Positions 9,660-20,849 of a stretch of 64,000 bases of DNA are shown piece after piece. The translations under genes were made by a program, and so were the position numbers. The stretch is taken from assembly GCF_000717275.1 (NCBI RefSeq), contig NZ_JNYV01000005.1:62001-126000 (forward strand), written 5' to 3'. The stretch is from Kitasatospora arboriphila (lineage in GTDB: Bacteria > Actinomycetota > Actinomycetes > Mycobacteriales > Mycobacteriaceae). Within the stretch, counting starts at the first letter, position 1. The number at the start of each line of letters is the position of its first letter. The notes beneath the pieces were generated by a model. It was not told the DNA's origin, ran no database searches, and saw nothing but the letters and a program-made list of their open reading frames with translations.

Positions 9660-11399
9660 ATGCGCACTCTGATCCTTGGTGGAATTCGTTCAGGTAAATC
9701 AGCTTTCGGCGAGGGACTGCTCCCGGCAACCGGCGTCCGATACATCGCCACCGCGGCCGATCCGGCAACGGGTGACCCACAGTGGTCACAGCGCATCGCC
9801 GCCCACCGGTCACGACGGCCGGCCGGTTGGCAGACGGTGGAGTCCGCCGACGTCGCCGGTCGACTTCGGTCCGACCCGGACGTGGCGACTCTTGTCGACG
9901 ATCTCGGCGGGTGGATCAGCAGACAGATCGACGATGTGGGCGGCTGGGACGACGACAACTTCGACCTCTCCGACAAGATTGCCGAATTCGTTTCGGCGGT
10001 AGCCGATTTCACCGGAGACCTGGTCATCATCAGTCCCGAGGTGGGCCTGTCTCTGGTGGCGCCGACGCCCGCGGGACGGCTGTTTCAGGATCAGCTGGGG
10101 ATTCTCAACAACGCCGTGGCGGCGACGTGTGACCGGACGGTCCTGGTCGTCGCGGGCAAGGTCCTCGAGATCGGCGACCCGCAGCCGGCTGCCACCCGCG
10201 CGGTCAGCGCGGCGCCCGTCCCGGTCGAGGCATCGACAGCCGATGACATCGAGGCCACGTCGACAACCCCACAGACCGAGGGGTCCGACGATTCCGGGCA
10301 GCACGCCGGCCTCGGCACCGCATCGGAGTTCGAACTCCCCGAGCAATTCGACTTCATCGCCGCACCCGACCGTGATGCCGCCATTGCGGCCAGGGCACGA
10401 CAGGGTGAACTGACCAAACCCACCGGCTCGCTGGGTCGGCTCGAAGAGATCGCAGTGTGGGTCGCTTCATGCCAAGGAGCCTGTCCCCCATCGCCTTTCG
10501 GGCAGCCGACTGTTGTTGTGTTCGCCGGCGACCACGGGGTCGCCCGCGCTGGGGTGTCGGCGTACCCACCTGAGGTGACGGCACAGATGGTCGCCAACTT
10601 CACCGCAGGTGGTGCCGCGGTGAACGTGCTGGCCAGACTGCACGGCGCAAAGGTCAGGGTCGAGGATCTCGCGGTCGACGCCGAGACCCCCGAAGCCATC
10701 AGCCGGTTCAAGGTACGGCGCAGCTCGGGAGACCTGACCATCGAAGACGCACTGACCACCGAGCAGACCCGCGCCGCCCTCGCCGCCGGGCGGGCCATCG
10801 CCGACCAAGAGATCGACAGTGGCGCCGATCTGCTGATCGCCGGCGAGATGGGTATCGGCAACACCACTCCCGCAACGATTCTCGTCGGTCTTCTGACGGA
10901 CAACGAGCCCGTCGTGGTGGTCGGCCGCGGAACCGGCATCGACGACAACGGCTGGATCCGCAAGACTGCGGCGGTGCGCGACGGGATGCGTCGTGCGCGC
11001 CCCCACGGCAGGGTTCCCCTCGAGTTGCTGCGCACCGTGGCAGGCGCGGAGATCACCGCGATGGCGGGGTTCCTGGCCCAGGCTGCGTTACGGCGCACAC
11101 CGGTCATCCTCGACGGTCTTGTGGTCACAGCCGCTGCGCTGGTTGCCAACGACATGGCGCCCGGTGCCCGCGAGTGGTGGTTGGCCGGGCATCGATCCGC
11201 CGAACCGGCTCACAGCATCGCGCTCAAGCAGCTCGATCTCGAGCCGCTCCTGGACCTCTCGATGCGCCTCGGCGAAGGCAGTGGCGCTTTGACCGCTCTC
11301 CCGGTGGTGCAGTCTGCGGTGGCCACACTCGCCTCCATGGCCACCTTCGCCGAAGCCCAGGTCACCGGCGCACCGGAACCCACGCGCGCCGCTCGATGA
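9660..11399 (+). CDS. Fused adenosylcobinamide kinase/guanylyltransferase (CobU) and NaMN:DMB phosphoribosyltransferase (CobT)
   Basis: This 579-residue protein joins two enzymes of cobalamin nucleotide-loop assembly. Residues 1-172 are CobU, which phosphorylates adenosylcobinamide and converts it to adenosylcobinamide-GDP: the P-loop GGIRSGKS is at 7-14, the guanylylated His is His49 in [13 protein letters not shown], and SPEVGL and [10 protein letters not shown] follow. Residues 173-230 are a variable acidic, Ala/Thr-rich linker. Residues 231-579 are CobT, which makes alpha-ribazole phosphate: [42 protein letters not shown] and the region of the catalytic Glu in RLGEGSGA are present. Both halves appear complete. 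The stop overlaps the cobS start by 4 bp (ATGA), which suggests translational coupling. Confidence 0.92.
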   Translation: MRTLILGGIRSGKSAFGEGLLPATGVRYIATAADPATGDPQWSQRIAAHRSRRPAGWQTVESADVAGRLRSDPDVATLVDDLGGWISRQIDDVGGWDDDNFDLSDKIAEFVSAVADFTGDLVIISPEVGLSLVAPTPAGRLFQDQLGILNNAVAATCDRTVLVVAGKVLEIGDPQPAATRAVSAAPVPVEASTADDIEATSTTPQTEGSDDSGQHAGLGTASEFELPEQFDFIAAPDRDAAIAARARQGELTKPTGSLGRLEEIAVWVASCQGACPPSPFGQPTVVVFAGDHGVARAGVSAYPPEVTAQMVANFTAGGAAVNVLARLHGAKVRVEDLAVDAETPEAISRFKVRRSSGDLTIEDALTTEQTRAALAAGRAIADQEIDSGADLLIAGEMGIGNTTPATILVGLLTDNEPVVVVGRGTGIDDNGWIRKTAAVRDGMRRARPHGRVPLELLRTVAGAEITAMAGFLAQAALRRTPVILDGLVVTAAALVANDMAPGAREWWLAGHRSAEPAHSIALKQLDLEPLLDLSMRLGEGSGALTALPVVQSAVATLASMATFAEAQVTGAPEPTRAAR

Positions 11400-12160
11400 G
11401 CCTTCGCCGCGCACTGCGCGGTCCCCAGACCGCGCTGTCCTGGTTGACCATCCTGCCTGTGGCGGAACCACCGGGCCCGTTCGACCGCGCCTTGGGCGGC
11501 GCGGTGATCGGGTCCACGCCCCTGGTCGGTGCGGTCCTCGGCGGCATCGCCGCCACAGCCGCGTTCGGGTTGTCGTTCACCGATTTACCGGTGTTGATGC
11601 TCGGTCTGTTGATCGTCGGGTTGTTGGCGGTCCTGACCCGGGGCATGCACCTCGATGGGCTGGCCGACACCGCCGACGGACTCGGCTGTTTCGGTCCGCC
11701 CGAGCGTGTTCACGAGGTGATGCACAGTGGCAGCACCGGTCCGTTCGGCGCAGCGACACTGGTGCTCGTTATGGCTGCGCAGGCAACCGGATACGGCGCC
11801 CTCATCGAACAGGGAAACTGGGCTGCGATCGTCTTCGTGGTCTTCCTCAGTCGTGTGGCCCCCGTGATCGGATGCCGGATCACGTTGCACGCCACCGAGA
11901 AATCCAAGTTCGGTGCGTTGACCGCGGGCACGCAAAGGCTGACCATCCCGTTCTGGGTTATGGGGGCTGTGGTCGCCGGGTTCGCCATCGAGCCGGTACC
12001 GCCCATCCCCGGTGCGTTCACCGCCGTGGTGGTCGCAGCCTTCGCCTGGGCATTCACCGCGCACTGTTCCCGACGGTTCGACGGCGTGAACGGCGACGTT
12101 CTCGGCGCTCTCGTCGAGCTGAGCGCGCTGATCGCCCTGTGCGGGATGTTGATCGGCTGA
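11396..12160 (+). CDS. cobS: Adenosylcobinamide-GDP ribazoletransferase (cobalamin synthase)
   Basis: This 254-residue integral membrane enzyme joins adenosylcobinamide-GDP to alpha-ribazole (phosphate), the step that completes the cobalamin nucleotide loop. The hallmark [15 protein letters not shown] motif, with the metal-binding acidic residues, is present, and five to seven hydrophobic helices are predicted. The ATG at 11396 overlaps the upstream stop and gives the family N-terminus [21 protein letters not shown]. The frame is open further upstream but that part is antiparallel to the family start. Both substrates are products of the preceding fused gene. Confidence 0.93.
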   Translation: MSLRRALRGPQTALSWLTILPVAEPPGPFDRALGGAVIGSTPLVGAVLGGIAATAAFGLSFTDLPVLMLGLLIVGLLAVLTRGMHLDGLADTADGLGCFGPPERVHEVMHSGSTGPFGAATLVLVMAAQATGYGALIEQGNWAAIVFVVFLSRVAPVIGCRITLHATEKSKFGALTAGTQRLTIPFWVMGAVVAGFAIEPVPPIPGAFTAVVVAAFAWAFTAHCSRRFDGVNGDVLGALVELSALIALCGMLIG

Positions 12161-12177
12161 CGGGCCGGGCGCCGACC

Positions 12178-13278
12178 TCAGCCGTAGAGCTTGGTCATCC
12201 AGCCGTGCGTGTCGGCGAACGTCCCGCGCTGTATGCCGGTGAGGGTGTCGCGCAGGGCCATCGTCACCTTGCCCGGCTGGCCGTCGGCGATCGTGTAGTC
12301 GTCGACGTCGCCCTTGACGTGTCCGACCGGGGTGATCACCGCGGCGGTGCCACAGGCGAAGACCTCAGTGATCTCGCCCGATGCCACGCCTTTGCGTAGC
12401 TCCTCGACGCTGATCTTGCGTTCACTGACGTCGAACCCGGCGTCGGTCGCCAACTGCAGCAACGATTCCCGGGTGATCCCAGGCAACAGAGATCCCGACA
12501 GCTCCGGGGTCACGAGCTTGGCGTCGGCACCGGACCCGAACACGAAGAACAGGTTCATCCCGCCCATCTCTTCGATGTGACGACGCTCGATGGCGTCGAG
12601 CCAGACCACCTGGTCGCATCCGTGCTCGGCGGCCTGGGCCTGGGCGAGCAGCGACGCCGCGTAGTTGCCACCGAACTTGGCCGCGCCGGTACCGCCGGGC
12701 GCCGCCCGCACGTACTCGGTGGACAGCCAGACACTCACCGGATGAACGCCGCGGGGGAAGTACGCGCCGGCAGGCGACGCGATCAGCAGGTACCGGTACT
12801 CGGTCGCGGGCCGCACGCCGAGACCGGGCTCGGTGGCGATCATGAACGGGCGCAGATAGAGCGACGACTCGCCGCCGGCTGCGGGCACCCACTCGTGATC
12901 CGCGGCCAGCAGGGCCTGCAGCGAGGCCATGAAGTCCTCGGTGCTCAGTTCGGGCATGGCCAGCCGACGCGCCGAACGCTGCATCCGTGCTGCGTTGGCG
13001 TCGGGCCGGAACGATGCGATCGTCCCGTCGGACTGCCGGTAGGCCTTGAGACCTTCGAAGATCTCCTGCGCGTAGTGCAGCACCATCGCCGAAGGATCCA
13101 GGGCGATCGGGCCGTACGGGACGATGCTCGCGTCGTGCCAGCCCTTGTCCGCGCTGTAATCGATGATCACCATGTGGTCGGTGAAATGCCTGCCGAATCC
13201 CGGGGCTTCCAGGATGTCGGCGCGGCGCGACTGGGACACCGGCTGGGGATGCTCGGTCCGGACGAACTCCAAGGTCAT
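12178..13278 (-). CDS. ilvE: Branched-chain amino acid aminotransferase
   Basis: This 366-residue PLP enzyme interconverts leucine, isoleucine or valine with their 2-oxo acids, using glutamate/2-oxoglutarate. The PLP-binding lysine lies in [12 protein letters not shown], and the class IV signature [13 protein letters not shown] follows. I chose ATG 13278 ([11 protein letters not shown]), the family start, over the ATG at 13341. It is convergent with cobS (17 bp apart) and lies 91 bp downstream of gcvT on the same strand, as in Rv2210c-Rv2211c. Confidence 0.95.
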   Translation of the reverse strand: MTLEFVRTEHPQPVSQSRRADILEAPGFGRHFTDHMVIIDYSADKGWHDASIVPYGPIALDPSAMVLHYAQEIFEGLKAYRQSDGTIASFRPDANAARMQRSARRLAMPELSTEDFMASLQALLAADHEWVPAAGGESSLYLRPFMIATEPGLGVRPATEYRYLLIASPAGAYFPRGVHPVSVWLSTEYVRAAPGGTGAAKFGGNYAASLLAQAQAAEHGCDQVVWLDAIERRHIEEMGGMNLFFVFGSGADAKLVTPELSGSLLPGITRESLLQLATDAGFDVSERKISVEELRKGVASGEITEVFACGTAAVITPVGHVKGDVDDYTIADGQPGKVTMALRDTLTGIQRGTFADTHGWMTKLYG

Positions 13279-13369
13279 CAGGCAATGGTAACGCTCACCC
13301 GTGAGCCGATTCCGACCACCGATTCCGTGTGGCCCGACCACCCCCGGTCCGCAGGCGAAATGGGTGGGG

Positions 13370-14488
13370 TCAGCCGGCGTTCGCGGTCACGAACGGCGGC
13401 AGCACCACCTCACACTCGAGAGCCCGCCCCCGGACATCGATCACCACGGTGTCGCCTTTGGCGACACCGGCGGCACTGTCGATGAGCGCCAGGGCAATTC
13501 CGGTCTTGAGCGTCGGAGAGAAGGTGCCCGATGTGCATACGCCGATCCGGTCACCGCCTGCTGCCGACAACACGGGCAGATCGGCACGCGGCACGCCGCG
13601 CCCGGTCGCCCGCAGCCCCCACAGTCGGCGCACCGGGCCCGCCTCTTTCTCGGCCAGCAGGGCGTCGCGACCGAAGAACTCCGGCTTCTTCCATCCGACA
13701 GCCCAACTGCAACGGGCCTGCAGTGGACTGATGTCGACCGACAGTTCGTGTCCGTGCAACGGGTAGCCCATCTCGGTGCGGAGGGTGTCGCGAGCCCCCA
13801 ATCCGGCCGGCTGCCCGCCGGCCGCGACAACAGCGGACAGAAGGGCATCGAAGACCGGTGCGCTGTCGTCCCACGACGGCAGCAACTCGTAGCCGCGTTC
13901 ACCGGTGTATCCGGTCCGGCACACCCGCACCGGATACCTCGCGTCACCCACCGCCAACTCGGCATCGGCGAACGACATGTAGTCCATCTCCGTCGGCACG
14001 CCCAGATCCGCGAGCACCTGCGCTGAGCTTGGACCCTGAACCGCGATGACACCGAAGTCGCGATGACGGTTCCGGACCTCGATCCCTTCTGGGGCAACGG
14101 CCGCAAGCGCCGCGACCACTGCAGCCGTGTTCGCTGCGTTCGGAACCATGAACACCTCGTCGTCGGACACCCAGTAGACGATCAGGTCGTCGATGACCCC
14201 GCCGGTTTCGTTGGTGCACAACGTGTATTGGGCCTTGCCCGGCGCGATCTTGTTCAGATCGTTGGTGAGGGTGCGGTTGACGAACTCCGCAGCTCCCGGT
14301 CCGGTGACGGACGCCTTGCCGAGGTGACTGACGTCGAATATCCCGACCGCCTCACGCACGGCGGTGTGCTCGGCGACGGTGCCTGCATAGGACACCGGCA
14401 TGTTCCATCCGCCGAATGCCGCGAAACTCGCGCCCAGTGTGCGGTGCGATTCCTCGATCGGTCCGGCCAGCAATTCACCTTCACTCAT
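13370..14488 (-). CDS. gcvT: Glycine cleavage system T protein (aminomethyltransferase)
   Basis: This 372-residue protein transfers the methylene group of lipoyl-bound aminomethyl on H protein to tetrahydrofolate and releases ammonia. It shows the T-protein features [18 protein letters not shown], the folate-binding core with [10 protein letters not shown], and the C-terminal domain beginning near GCVPRADLP-like sequence. The other glycine cleavage genes (gcvH, gcvP) are not in the window. I looked for a glycine riboswitch in the 93 bp upstream and saw none. Confidence 0.94.
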   Translation of the reverse strand: MSEGELLAGPIEESHRTLGASFAAFGGWNMPVSYAGTVAEHTAVREAVGIFDVSHLGKASVTGPGAAEFVNRTLTNDLNKIAPGKAQYTLCTNETGGVIDDLIVYWVSDDEVFMVPNAANTAAVVAALAAVAPEGIEVRNRHRDFGVIAVQGPSSAQVLADLGVPTEMDYMSFADAELAVGDARYPVRVCRTGYTGERGYELLPSWDDSAPVFDALLSAVVAAGGQPAGLGARDTLRTEMGYPLHGHELSVDISPLQARCSWAVGWKKPEFFGRDALLAEKEAGPVRRLWGLRATGRGVPRADLPVLSAAGGDRIGVCTSGTFSPTLKTGIALALIDSAAGVAKGDTVVIDVRGRALECEVVLPPFVTANAG

Positions 14489-14581
14489 GGCGTTACGCTA
14501 TCGCGCCCACGGCGGGCCCGGGAGCGAGGCGAACTAGGATCGACAATCGGGAAGCATGTCGGCTACGAGTGGGAGTGAAAC

Positions 14582-16093
14582 GTGAGCAAGTCAAGCACGA
14601 ACCGTCGGCTGGGTCCGGAACTGTCTCTGGTGACCCAGATCGGCAAGGGCGACGACGTTCTGGTCATCGGATTGACGACCGCCGAGGACGACGGCACTCC
14701 CACATTGGTGATCGGCGACGGACTGCTCGACGATGCGCAAGCAGGCGCAGTGGACTCCGCGCTGTCTGCGGTCGGGGCCACCGGCGCGGCCGGCCAGCTC
14801 AACCGGATCCCGGCACCTCCCGGACTCGGCGTCTCCTCGGTCCTCGCGGTCGGCCTGGGTGCCCCGGCCAAACTCGATGACAGCGAACACGTTCGACGGC
14901 AGGCAGGTGTTGCCGCCCGCAGCCTCGACGGGGTGGCCAGTGTTGTCACCACGCTGTCCACGATCGATCTGACCGCCGCCGCCCAGGGCTTCTTCCTCGG
15001 CTCCTACCGCTTCGACGAGTTCCGTTCGAAGGAACCGGAGAAGTCCGGGGTCACCGCGGTCAAGCTCCTGGTGCCCGCCGCGGACAAACAAACCAAGAAA
15101 GAACTCGAGCGCGCCGAAGCCATCGCCACCGCGGTCGCGACCGCCCGCGACTTCGTCAACACCCCGCCGAGCCATCTGTACCCCGATGAGTTCGCACAAC
15201 GCGCCAAGGCCCTCGGCTCTGCCGCCGGCCTCAAGGTGGAGATCCTCGACGAGGCAGCCCTGGCCAAGGACGGCTACGGCGGCATCATCGGGGTCGGCCA
15301 GGGCAGTTCCCGGCCACCGCGCCTGGTGCGGCTCACCCACACCGCGGGCCGCAAGGCGAAAACCGTTGCGCTCGTGGGCAAGGGCATCACCTTCGACACC
15401 GGTGGCATCTCGATCAAGCCGGCAGCCGGCATGGACCACATGACCTCGGACATGGGCGGAGCTGCGGCGATCGTGGCCACCACCATCCTCGCGGCCAAAC
15501 TCGACGTGGGCGTCAACGTCATCGCCACCGTCCCGATGGCCGAGAACATGCCGTCCGGCACCGCCCAACGTCCCGGCGACGTCCTCACCCAGTACGGCGG
15601 CAAGACCGTCGAGGTGCTCAACACCGATGCCGAGGGCCGGCTCATCCTCGCCGACGCGATCGTTCGCGCGTGCGAGGACAACCCTGACTACCTCATCGAC
15701 ACCGCAACACTCACCGGGGCGCAGATGGTGGCGCTGGGGACACGCACACCCGGTGTGATGGGCACCGAGGAGTTCCGTGACCGTGTCGCGACGATCTCCC
15801 GCTCGGTGGGCGAATCAGGTTGGGCGATGCCGTTTCCCGAGGAATTGCGTTCAGATCTCGACTCCCGGGTCGCCGACCTGGCCAACATCACCAATCACCG
15901 TTGGGGCGGAATGCTCTCGGCCGGCGTGTTCCTGCGCGAGTTCGTCGCCGACGGAGTCGAGTGGGCGCACATCGACATCGCCGGACCTGCGTTCAACACC
16001 GGAGGCCCGTGGGGCTATACCGGTAAAGGCGGTACAGGCGTCCCCGTACGCACCATCTTCGCCGTGCTCGAGGAGATCGCTGCCGAAGGGTAG
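14582..16093 (+). CDS. pepA: Leucyl aminopeptidase, M17 family
   Basis: This 503-residue cytosolic M17 metallopeptidase removes N-terminal residues and takes part in peptide turnover. The catalytic C-terminal domain carries the signature [15 protein letters not shown], the metal ligands in [15 protein letters not shown] and the Asp-rich [12 protein letters not shown]. The N-terminal macro-like domain (about 1-170) is more variable. It starts at GTG 14582 behind GGGAGTG and is divergent from gcvT. The M. tuberculosis counterpart is Rv2213. Confidence 0.95.
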   Translation: MSKSSTNRRLGPELSLVTQIGKGDDVLVIGLTTAEDDGTPTLVIGDGLLDDAQAGAVDSALSAVGATGAAGQLNRIPAPPGLGVSSVLAVGLGAPAKLDDSEHVRRQAGVAARSLDGVASVVTTLSTIDLTAAAQGFFLGSYRFDEFRSKEPEKSGVTAVKLLVPAADKQTKKELERAEAIATAVATARDFVNTPPSHLYPDEFAQRAKALGSAAGLKVEILDEAALAKDGYGGIIGVGQGSSRPPRLVRLTHTAGRKAKTVALVGKGITFDTGGISIKPAAGMDHMTSDMGGAAAIVATTILAAKLDVGVNVIATVPMAENMPSGTAQRPGDVLTQYGGKTVEVLNTDAEGRLILADAIVRACEDNPDYLIDTATLTGAQMVALGTRTPGVMGTEEFRDRVATISRSVGESGWAMPFPEELRSDLDSRVADLANITNHRWGGMLSAGVFLREFVADGVEWAHIDIAGPAFNTGGPWGYTGKGGTGVPVRTIFAVLEEIAAEG

Positions 16094-16227
16094 AGCAAAA
16101 GGTAGGGTTTAGACCGGCGGTTCGGCCCACCAGGAAGTACCGCCACAACGCCGCGTCACCAACACCGGTGGCCCGGACTCAGACCGCAGACCGTACACCG
16201 GATCTCGAAATCGAGGAGTCGACAACG

Positions 16228-18006
16228 ATGGCCTTCTCCGTCCAAATGCCCGCCCTGGGTGAAAGCGTCACCGAGGGCACAGTCACCAGGTGGCTCAAGC
16301 AGGAGGGTGACACGGTCGAGGCCGATGAACCGTTGCTCGAGGTGTCGACCGACAAGGTCGACACCGAGATCCCGGCCCCCGCCTCAGGTGTCCTGACAAA
16401 GATCGTCGCCCAAGAGGACGACGTGGTCGAGGTCGGCGGCGAGCTGGCCCAGATCGGCGAGGAAGGCGAATCGGGCGGAAGCTCCGACGACGCCGACTCC
16501 GGCGACGCCGGTTCCGACGAGGCGCCCGCCGAGCAAGAGGCGGAGCCCGAACCCGAACCAGAGCCTGAGTCCGAACCCGAGCCGGCCAAGCCCGCCGCTT
16601 CGGGGTCGGGATCGAGCGAAGGCACCGACGTCACCATGCCCGAACTGGGCGAGTCCGTGACAGAGGGCACCGTGACGCGCTGGCTGAAAGAGGTCGGCGA
16701 CTCGGTCGAGGCCGATGAGGCCCTCGTCGAGGTGTCCACCGACAAGGTCGACACGGAGATCCCATCGCCGGCGGCGGGCACCCTGCTCGAGATCGTCGCC
16801 CAGGAAGACGACGTGGTCGAGGTCGGCGGGCGTCTGGCGGTCATCGGTTCAGCCGACGCCAAACCGTCCGCACCCGAGCCTGAGCCGGAACCCGAGGCGA
16901 AAGCCGAGCCGGAGCCAGAACCCGAGCCGGAACCTGAGCCCGAGCCAGAGCCCGAGCCCGAGGCGAAGAAGCCCGAACCGGCCCCGAAGTCCCAGCCCGC
17001 CCCGAAGTCCCAGCCCGCCGAGAAGTCGGCCCCTGCGTCCAGCGGTGGCGACAGCGGCTCGAGTCCATACGTGACGCCGCTGGTCCGCAAACTCGCGGGC
17101 GAGAACAACGTCGACCTGAACTCGATCAAGGGCACCGGTGTCGGTGGGCGCATCCGCAAGCAGGATGTGCTCGCCGCCGCCGAGGCCGCGAAGACCCCGC
17201 CGGCAGCCGAGAAGTCCGCCGAGCCCGCACCCGCGGCGCAAGCGTCTTCGTCCGCGGTCGCACCGCGGCCCGAGCTGGCCCAGCTGGTCGGTACAACGCA
17301 GAAGATCAACAGGATTCGCCAGATCACGGCCAAGAAGACTCGCGAGTCCCTGCAGGAGAGCGCTCAGCTCACGCAGGTCTTCGAGGTCGACATGACCAAG
17401 ATCGTGACGCTACGCAAGGCTGCGAAGGAAGGCTTCAAGTCGAGCGAGGGCGTGAACCTCACGTTCCTGCCGTTCATCGCGAAAGCTGTCGTCGAGGCCC
17501 TCAAGGCCCATCCCAACGTCAACGCCTCGATCGATGAGGACGCCAAGGAGATCACCTACTACTCGAAGGTGCATCTCGGTATCGCTGTGGACACCGAGCA
17601 GGGTCTGCTCTCGCCGGTCATCCACAACGCCGACGACCTCTCGGTCGCCGGACTGGCGCGGGCGATCGCCGACATCGCGAGCAGGGCGCGGAGCAACAAG
17701 CTCAAACTCGACGACCTGACCGGTGGCACGTTCACCATCACCAACATCGGCAGCCAGGGCGCATTGTTCGACACCCCGATCCTGGTTCCGCCGCAGGCCG
17801 CGATGCTGGGCACCGGCGCGATCGTCAAGCGCCCTGTGGTCCTCACCGGAGCCGACGGTTCCGAGTCGATCGCGGTGCGGTCGATGTCGTATCTGCCGCT
17901 GACCTACGACCACCGGTTGATCGACGGTGCCGACGCCGGACGCTTCCTCACCACGGTGAAGCATCGTCTGGAAGAAGCGGCGTTTGAGGCAGATCTCGGC
18001 CTCTAA
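16228..18006 (+). CDS. sucB: Dihydrolipoamide acyltransferase (E2) with two lipoyl domains
   Basis: This 592-residue E2 core subunit serves pyruvate and/or 2-oxoglutarate dehydrogenase; its counterpart Rv2215 (DlaT) is the E2 of the mycobacterial pyruvate dehydrogenase. Two lipoyl domains carry the DKV motif, with lipoylated lysines at Lys43 and Lys173. They are joined by flexible linkers built from repeated Glu-Pro and Pro-Lys-Ser-Gln units. An E1/E3-binding domain lies at about 280-315 and the acetyltransferase domain ends with the catalytic His562 and Asp566 in [12 protein letters not shown] chose ATG 16228, preceded by GAGGAG, rather than the in-frame ATG at 16168. lipB and lipA, which make its cofactor, follow. 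Confidence 0.93.
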   Translation: MAFSVQMPALGESVTEGTVTRWLKQEGDTVEADEPLLEVSTDKVDTEIPAPASGVLTKIVAQEDDVVEVGGELAQIGEEGESGGSSDDADSGDAGSDEAPAEQEAEPEPEPEPESEPEPAKPAASGSGSSEGTDVTMPELGESVTEGTVTRWLKEVGDSVEADEALVEVSTDKVDTEIPSPAAGTLLEIVAQEDDVVEVGGRLAVIGSADAKPSAPEPEPEPEAKAEPEPEPEPEPEPEPEPEPEAKKPEPAPKSQPAPKSQPAEKSAPASSGGDSGSSPYVTPLVRKLAGENNVDLNSIKGTGVGGRIRKQDVLAAAEAAKTPPAAEKSAEPAPAAQASSSAVAPRPELAQLVGTTQKINRIRQITAKKTRESLQESAQLTQVFEVDMTKIVTLRKAAKEGFKSSEGVNLTFLPFIAKAVVEALKAHPNVNASIDEDAKEITYYSKVHLGIAVDTEQGLLSPVIHNADDLSVAGLARAIADIASRARSNKLKLDDLTGGTFTITNIGSQGALFDTPILVPPQAAMLGTGAIVKRPVVLTGADGSESIAVRSMSYLPLTYDHRLIDGADAGRFLTTVKHRLEEAAFEADLGL

Positions 18007-18009
18007 CCG

Positions 18010-18921
18010 ATGCGCATCGCCGTTGCGGGATCATCTGGATTGATCGGCACGGCCCTGGTGGACAGTCTCACCGGGGCCGGCCACCAGGTGGTCCGTCTCG
18101 TTCGCAGACCGACGACGGCGCAGAACGAGATCCATTGGCAGCCTGAATCTTTCGGCATAGATCCCAGTTCGCTGCGCGGCGCCGATGCGGTGATCAACCT
18201 GTGTGGCCGGGGCATCGGCGACCGGCGGTGGTCCGGGCATGTCAAGCAGCAACTGCGGGACAGCCGGATCATCCCGACACAGGTGCTCGCCGATGCCGTG
18301 CGGGCCGCACGGATACCGGTACTGGTGAACGCCAGCGCCACCGGATACTACGGCGACACCGGGTCGACGGCGGTCACCGAGGAGAGCCCGTCCGGGACGG
18401 GTTTCCTCGCCGACCTGACCACCGACTGGGAAGCCGCGGCGATGTCGGCATCGGTGCCTGGCGAGCACCGCGTCACTCTGCTCAGGATCTCGCCGGTGAT
18501 GTCGCCGACGGGCGGAATCCTCGGCAGGCTCCGACCTGTGTTCCGGCTGGGTCTGGGAGCGAAACTCGGTGACGGCCGTCAATATCTCCCCTGGATCAGC
18601 CTCGTGGACGCGGTCCGCGCGATCGAGTTCGTGCTGGACCGGTCGCTTGCCGGGCCGGTCAACATCTGTGGCCCGGCGTCGGTGACGAACAACGAGTTCA
18701 CCAAGGCATTCGGTCGCGCTCTGGGGCGTCCGGCTCCGTGGACGGTCCCGGGTTTTGCGCTCAAGAGGGGTGCCGGTGAGATGGCCGAGGAAATGTTGTT
18801 GGGGGGCCAGAACGTTGTACCTACTGTGCTGACCGGCAATGATTTCGACTATCGGCATCCGACCATCGCCGCGGCGTTGGCGTATGCCACCGGCCGCGAG
18901 GGCCGAGGAGCGGCAGGATGA
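18010..18921 (+). CDS. TIGR01777-family NAD(P)-dependent epimerase/nucleotide-binding protein
   Basis: This 303-residue Rossmann-fold protein belongs to the extended SDR group TIGR01777 (SDR39U1-like). The N-terminal [18 protein letters not shown] is the dinucleotide-binding motif. [19 protein letters not shown] and the C-terminal domain of unknown function (DUF1731-like) are typical of the family. The substrate is unknown. It begins 3 bp after the sucB stop and precedes lipB, the same arrangement as Rv2216, so it is part of the lipoate/E2 transcription unit. Confidence 0.87.
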   Translation: MRIAVAGSSGLIGTALVDSLTGAGHQVVRLVRRPTTAQNEIHWQPESFGIDPSSLRGADAVINLCGRGIGDRRWSGHVKQQLRDSRIIPTQVLADAVRAARIPVLVNASATGYYGDTGSTAVTEESPSGTGFLADLTTDWEAAAMSASVPGEHRVTLLRISPVMSPTGGILGRLRPVFRLGLGAKLGDGRQYLPWISLVDAVRAIEFVLDRSLAGPVNICGPASVTNNEFTKAFGRALGRPAPWTVPGFALKRGAGEMAEEMLLGGQNVVPTVLTGNDFDYRHPTIAAALAYATGREGRGAAG

Positions 18922-18928
18922 AAAAGCG

Positions 18929-19714
18929 ATGACCAGTGCACGACTGTCCCGGGACCCGATCGAGGTTCGCCGACTGGGCCGGGTGGACTACCAGGAGACA
19001 TTCGACCTGCAGCATCGGCTCGCTACTGACCGTGCCGACGGTGTGCTGGACCACGACATACTGCTGTTGCTGGAACACCCGCCCGTCTACACCGCCGGCA
19101 GGCGAACCGAGGATGCGGACCGGCCGACGGACGGTTCACCCGTCATCGACGTGGACCGCGGCGGGAAGATCACCTGGCACGGCCCTGGCCAGCTCGTCGC
19201 CTATCCGATCGTCGCGCTCGCCCAGCCGGTTGATGTCGTGGACTACGTGCGTCGGCTGGAAGAGGCGATGATCGCCGTGTGCTCGCAGCTCGGTCTTCCG
19301 ACGTACCGGGTCGACGGCCGGTCGGGCGTCTGGGTGCTCGGAGACGCAGCCGAAGGCGGAGCTCGACCAGAACACGGAGACGGAGCAGGAGGCGGAAGTG
19401 CGGATCGGAAGATCGGTGCCATCGGCATCAGGGTCGCTCGCGCTGTGGCCCTGCACGGGATCGCCATCAACTGCAATCCGGATCTCGATGCGTTCGGTTC
19501 GATTATTCCGTGCGGCATCCCCGACGCCGGGGCAGGTTCTCTGACAGGCGAATTGGGTCGCACGGTCACAGTCGACGAGGTGCTCCCCCTGCTGGAGAAG
19601 GCCGTGGTCGACGCGCTCGACGGCACCCTCCCGGTTAGCGACCACCCGGCACCGACCGAGCCCTCCCCGCAGGTCTTCGCACCTGCCCGCACCGGCGTAG
19701 CATCGATCCAGTGA
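18929..19714 (+). CDS. lipB: Octanoyl-[acyl-carrier-protein]:protein N-octanoyltransferase
   Basis: LipB moves an octanoyl group from ACP to lipoyl domains, the first step of lipoate synthesis. The 261-residue protein has [16 protein letters not shown], the catalytic lysine in [18 protein letters not shown] and the catalytic cysteine in [13 protein letters not shown] glycine- and charge-rich insertion of about 20 residues lies between VWVLGDAA and DRKIGAIG, just before the catalytic lysine. ATG 18929 lies 7 bp after the previous gene. The stop overlaps the lipA start (GTGA), implying translational coupling. Confidence 0.94.
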   Translation: MTSARLSRDPIEVRRLGRVDYQETFDLQHRLATDRADGVLDHDILLLLEHPPVYTAGRRTEDADRPTDGSPVIDVDRGGKITWHGPGQLVAYPIVALAQPVDVVDYVRRLEEAMIAVCSQLGLPTYRVDGRSGVWVLGDAAEGGARPEHGDGAGGGSADRKIGAIGIRVARAVALHGIAINCNPDLDAFGSIIPCGIPDAGAGSLTGELGRTVTVDEVLPLLEKAVVDALDGTLPVSDHPAPTEPSPQVFAPARTGVASIQ

Positions 19715-20763
19715 CCGTTTCGCAGGACAAACCATCTCAATCCAGCGCCCCCGGGTCCGTTGGTCCCAATGGGCGCAAGTTGCTCCGGCTCGAGGCGCGC
19801 AACGCCGAGACGCCGATCGAGCGCAAGCCGTCGTGGATCAAGACCCGCGCCACCATGGGCCCGGAGTTCACCGAACTCAAAGCCCTGGTGAAGAGCGAGG
19901 GCCTGCACACGGTCTGCGAGGAAGCGGGATGTCCCAACATCTATGAATGCTGGGAAGACCGTGAGGCCACCTTCCTGATCGGCGGCGAACAGTGCACCCG
20001 TAGGTGCGACTTCTGCCAGATCGACACCGGTAAGCCGAGCGACCTCGACCGTGACGAGCCCCGCCGGGTGGCGGAGTCGGTTGCGACGATGGGGTTGCGC
20101 TACTCCACCGTGACCGGTGTGGCGCGCGACGACCTCCCTGACGGCGGTGCCTGGCTGTACGCCGAGACCGTGCGTTACATCAAGCAGCTCAACCCGAACA
20201 CCGGCGTCGAGTTGTTGATCCCCGACTTCAACGCCGACCCCGACCAACTCGCCGAGGTGTTCGCCTCACGACCCGAGGTGCTGGCCCACAACGTCGAGAC
20301 GGTGCCGCGAATCTTCAAGCGCATCCGTCCCGCGTTCCGCTACCAGCGCAGCCTCGACGTGATCACCGCTGCGCGCGACGCCGGCCTGGTCACCAAGTCC
20401 AACCTCATCCTCGGGATGGGCGAGACACCGGACGAGGTCCGCGAGGCCATGGCCGATCTGCACAATGCCGGCTGCGACATCCTGACCATCACGCAGTACC
20501 TGCGTCCGTCACCGCGGCACCACCCGGTCGATCGGTGGGTCAAGCCCGAAGAGTTCGTCGAGCACTCGACGTTCGCCGACAACCTGGGGTTCGCCGGTGT
20601 GATGGCAGGACCCCTGGTGCGTTCGTCGTACCGCGCCGGCCGTCTGTACGCCCAGGCGATGGCTCACCACGGCCGGGAGTTGCCCGCCGAGATGGCCCAC
20701 CTGACCGACGGTGGTAGCGCCACCCAGGAAGCCACGTCGCTGCTCGCTCGCCTCGCCCGCTGA
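19711..20763 (+). CDS. lipA: Lipoyl synthase (radical SAM)
   Basis: LipA inserts two sulfur atoms into the protein-bound octanoyl chain, using S-adenosylmethionine and two 4Fe-4S clusters. The 350-residue protein shows both cysteine motifs: the auxiliary cluster C-x4-C-x5-C in [13 protein letters not shown] and the radical SAM C-x3-C-x2-C in CTRRCDFCQ. The conserved C-terminal RSSYRAG is also present. It starts at GTG 19711, overlapping the lipB stop. It works with LipB on the two lipoyl domains of the E2 encoded just upstream. Confidence 0.97.
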   Translation: MTVSQDKPSQSSAPGSVGPNGRKLLRLEARNAETPIERKPSWIKTRATMGPEFTELKALVKSEGLHTVCEEAGCPNIYECWEDREATFLIGGEQCTRRCDFCQIDTGKPSDLDRDEPRRVAESVATMGLRYSTVTGVARDDLPDGGAWLYAETVRYIKQLNPNTGVELLIPDFNADPDQLAEVFASRPEVLAHNVETVPRIFKRIRPAFRYQRSLDVITAARDAGLVTKSNLILGMGETPDEVREAMADLHNAGCDILTITQYLRPSPRHHPVDRWVKPEEFVEHSTFADNLGFAGVMAGPLVRSSYRAGRLYAQAMAHHGRELPAEMAHLTDGGSATQEATSLLARLAR

Positions 20764-20849
20764 CCCGGCACTCCGCCGCCACCGGACGTTGACCGTCGGG
20801 TTGGGACGGCCTGGTCAACTGATTTGGATGGTTCAGTATCCTGGACCAC

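Noticed and set aside
14489..14581. Glycine riboswitch before gcvT
   Set aside because: The 93-bp gap is shared with the divergent pepA start and shows no riboswitch core or terminator-antiterminator pattern.
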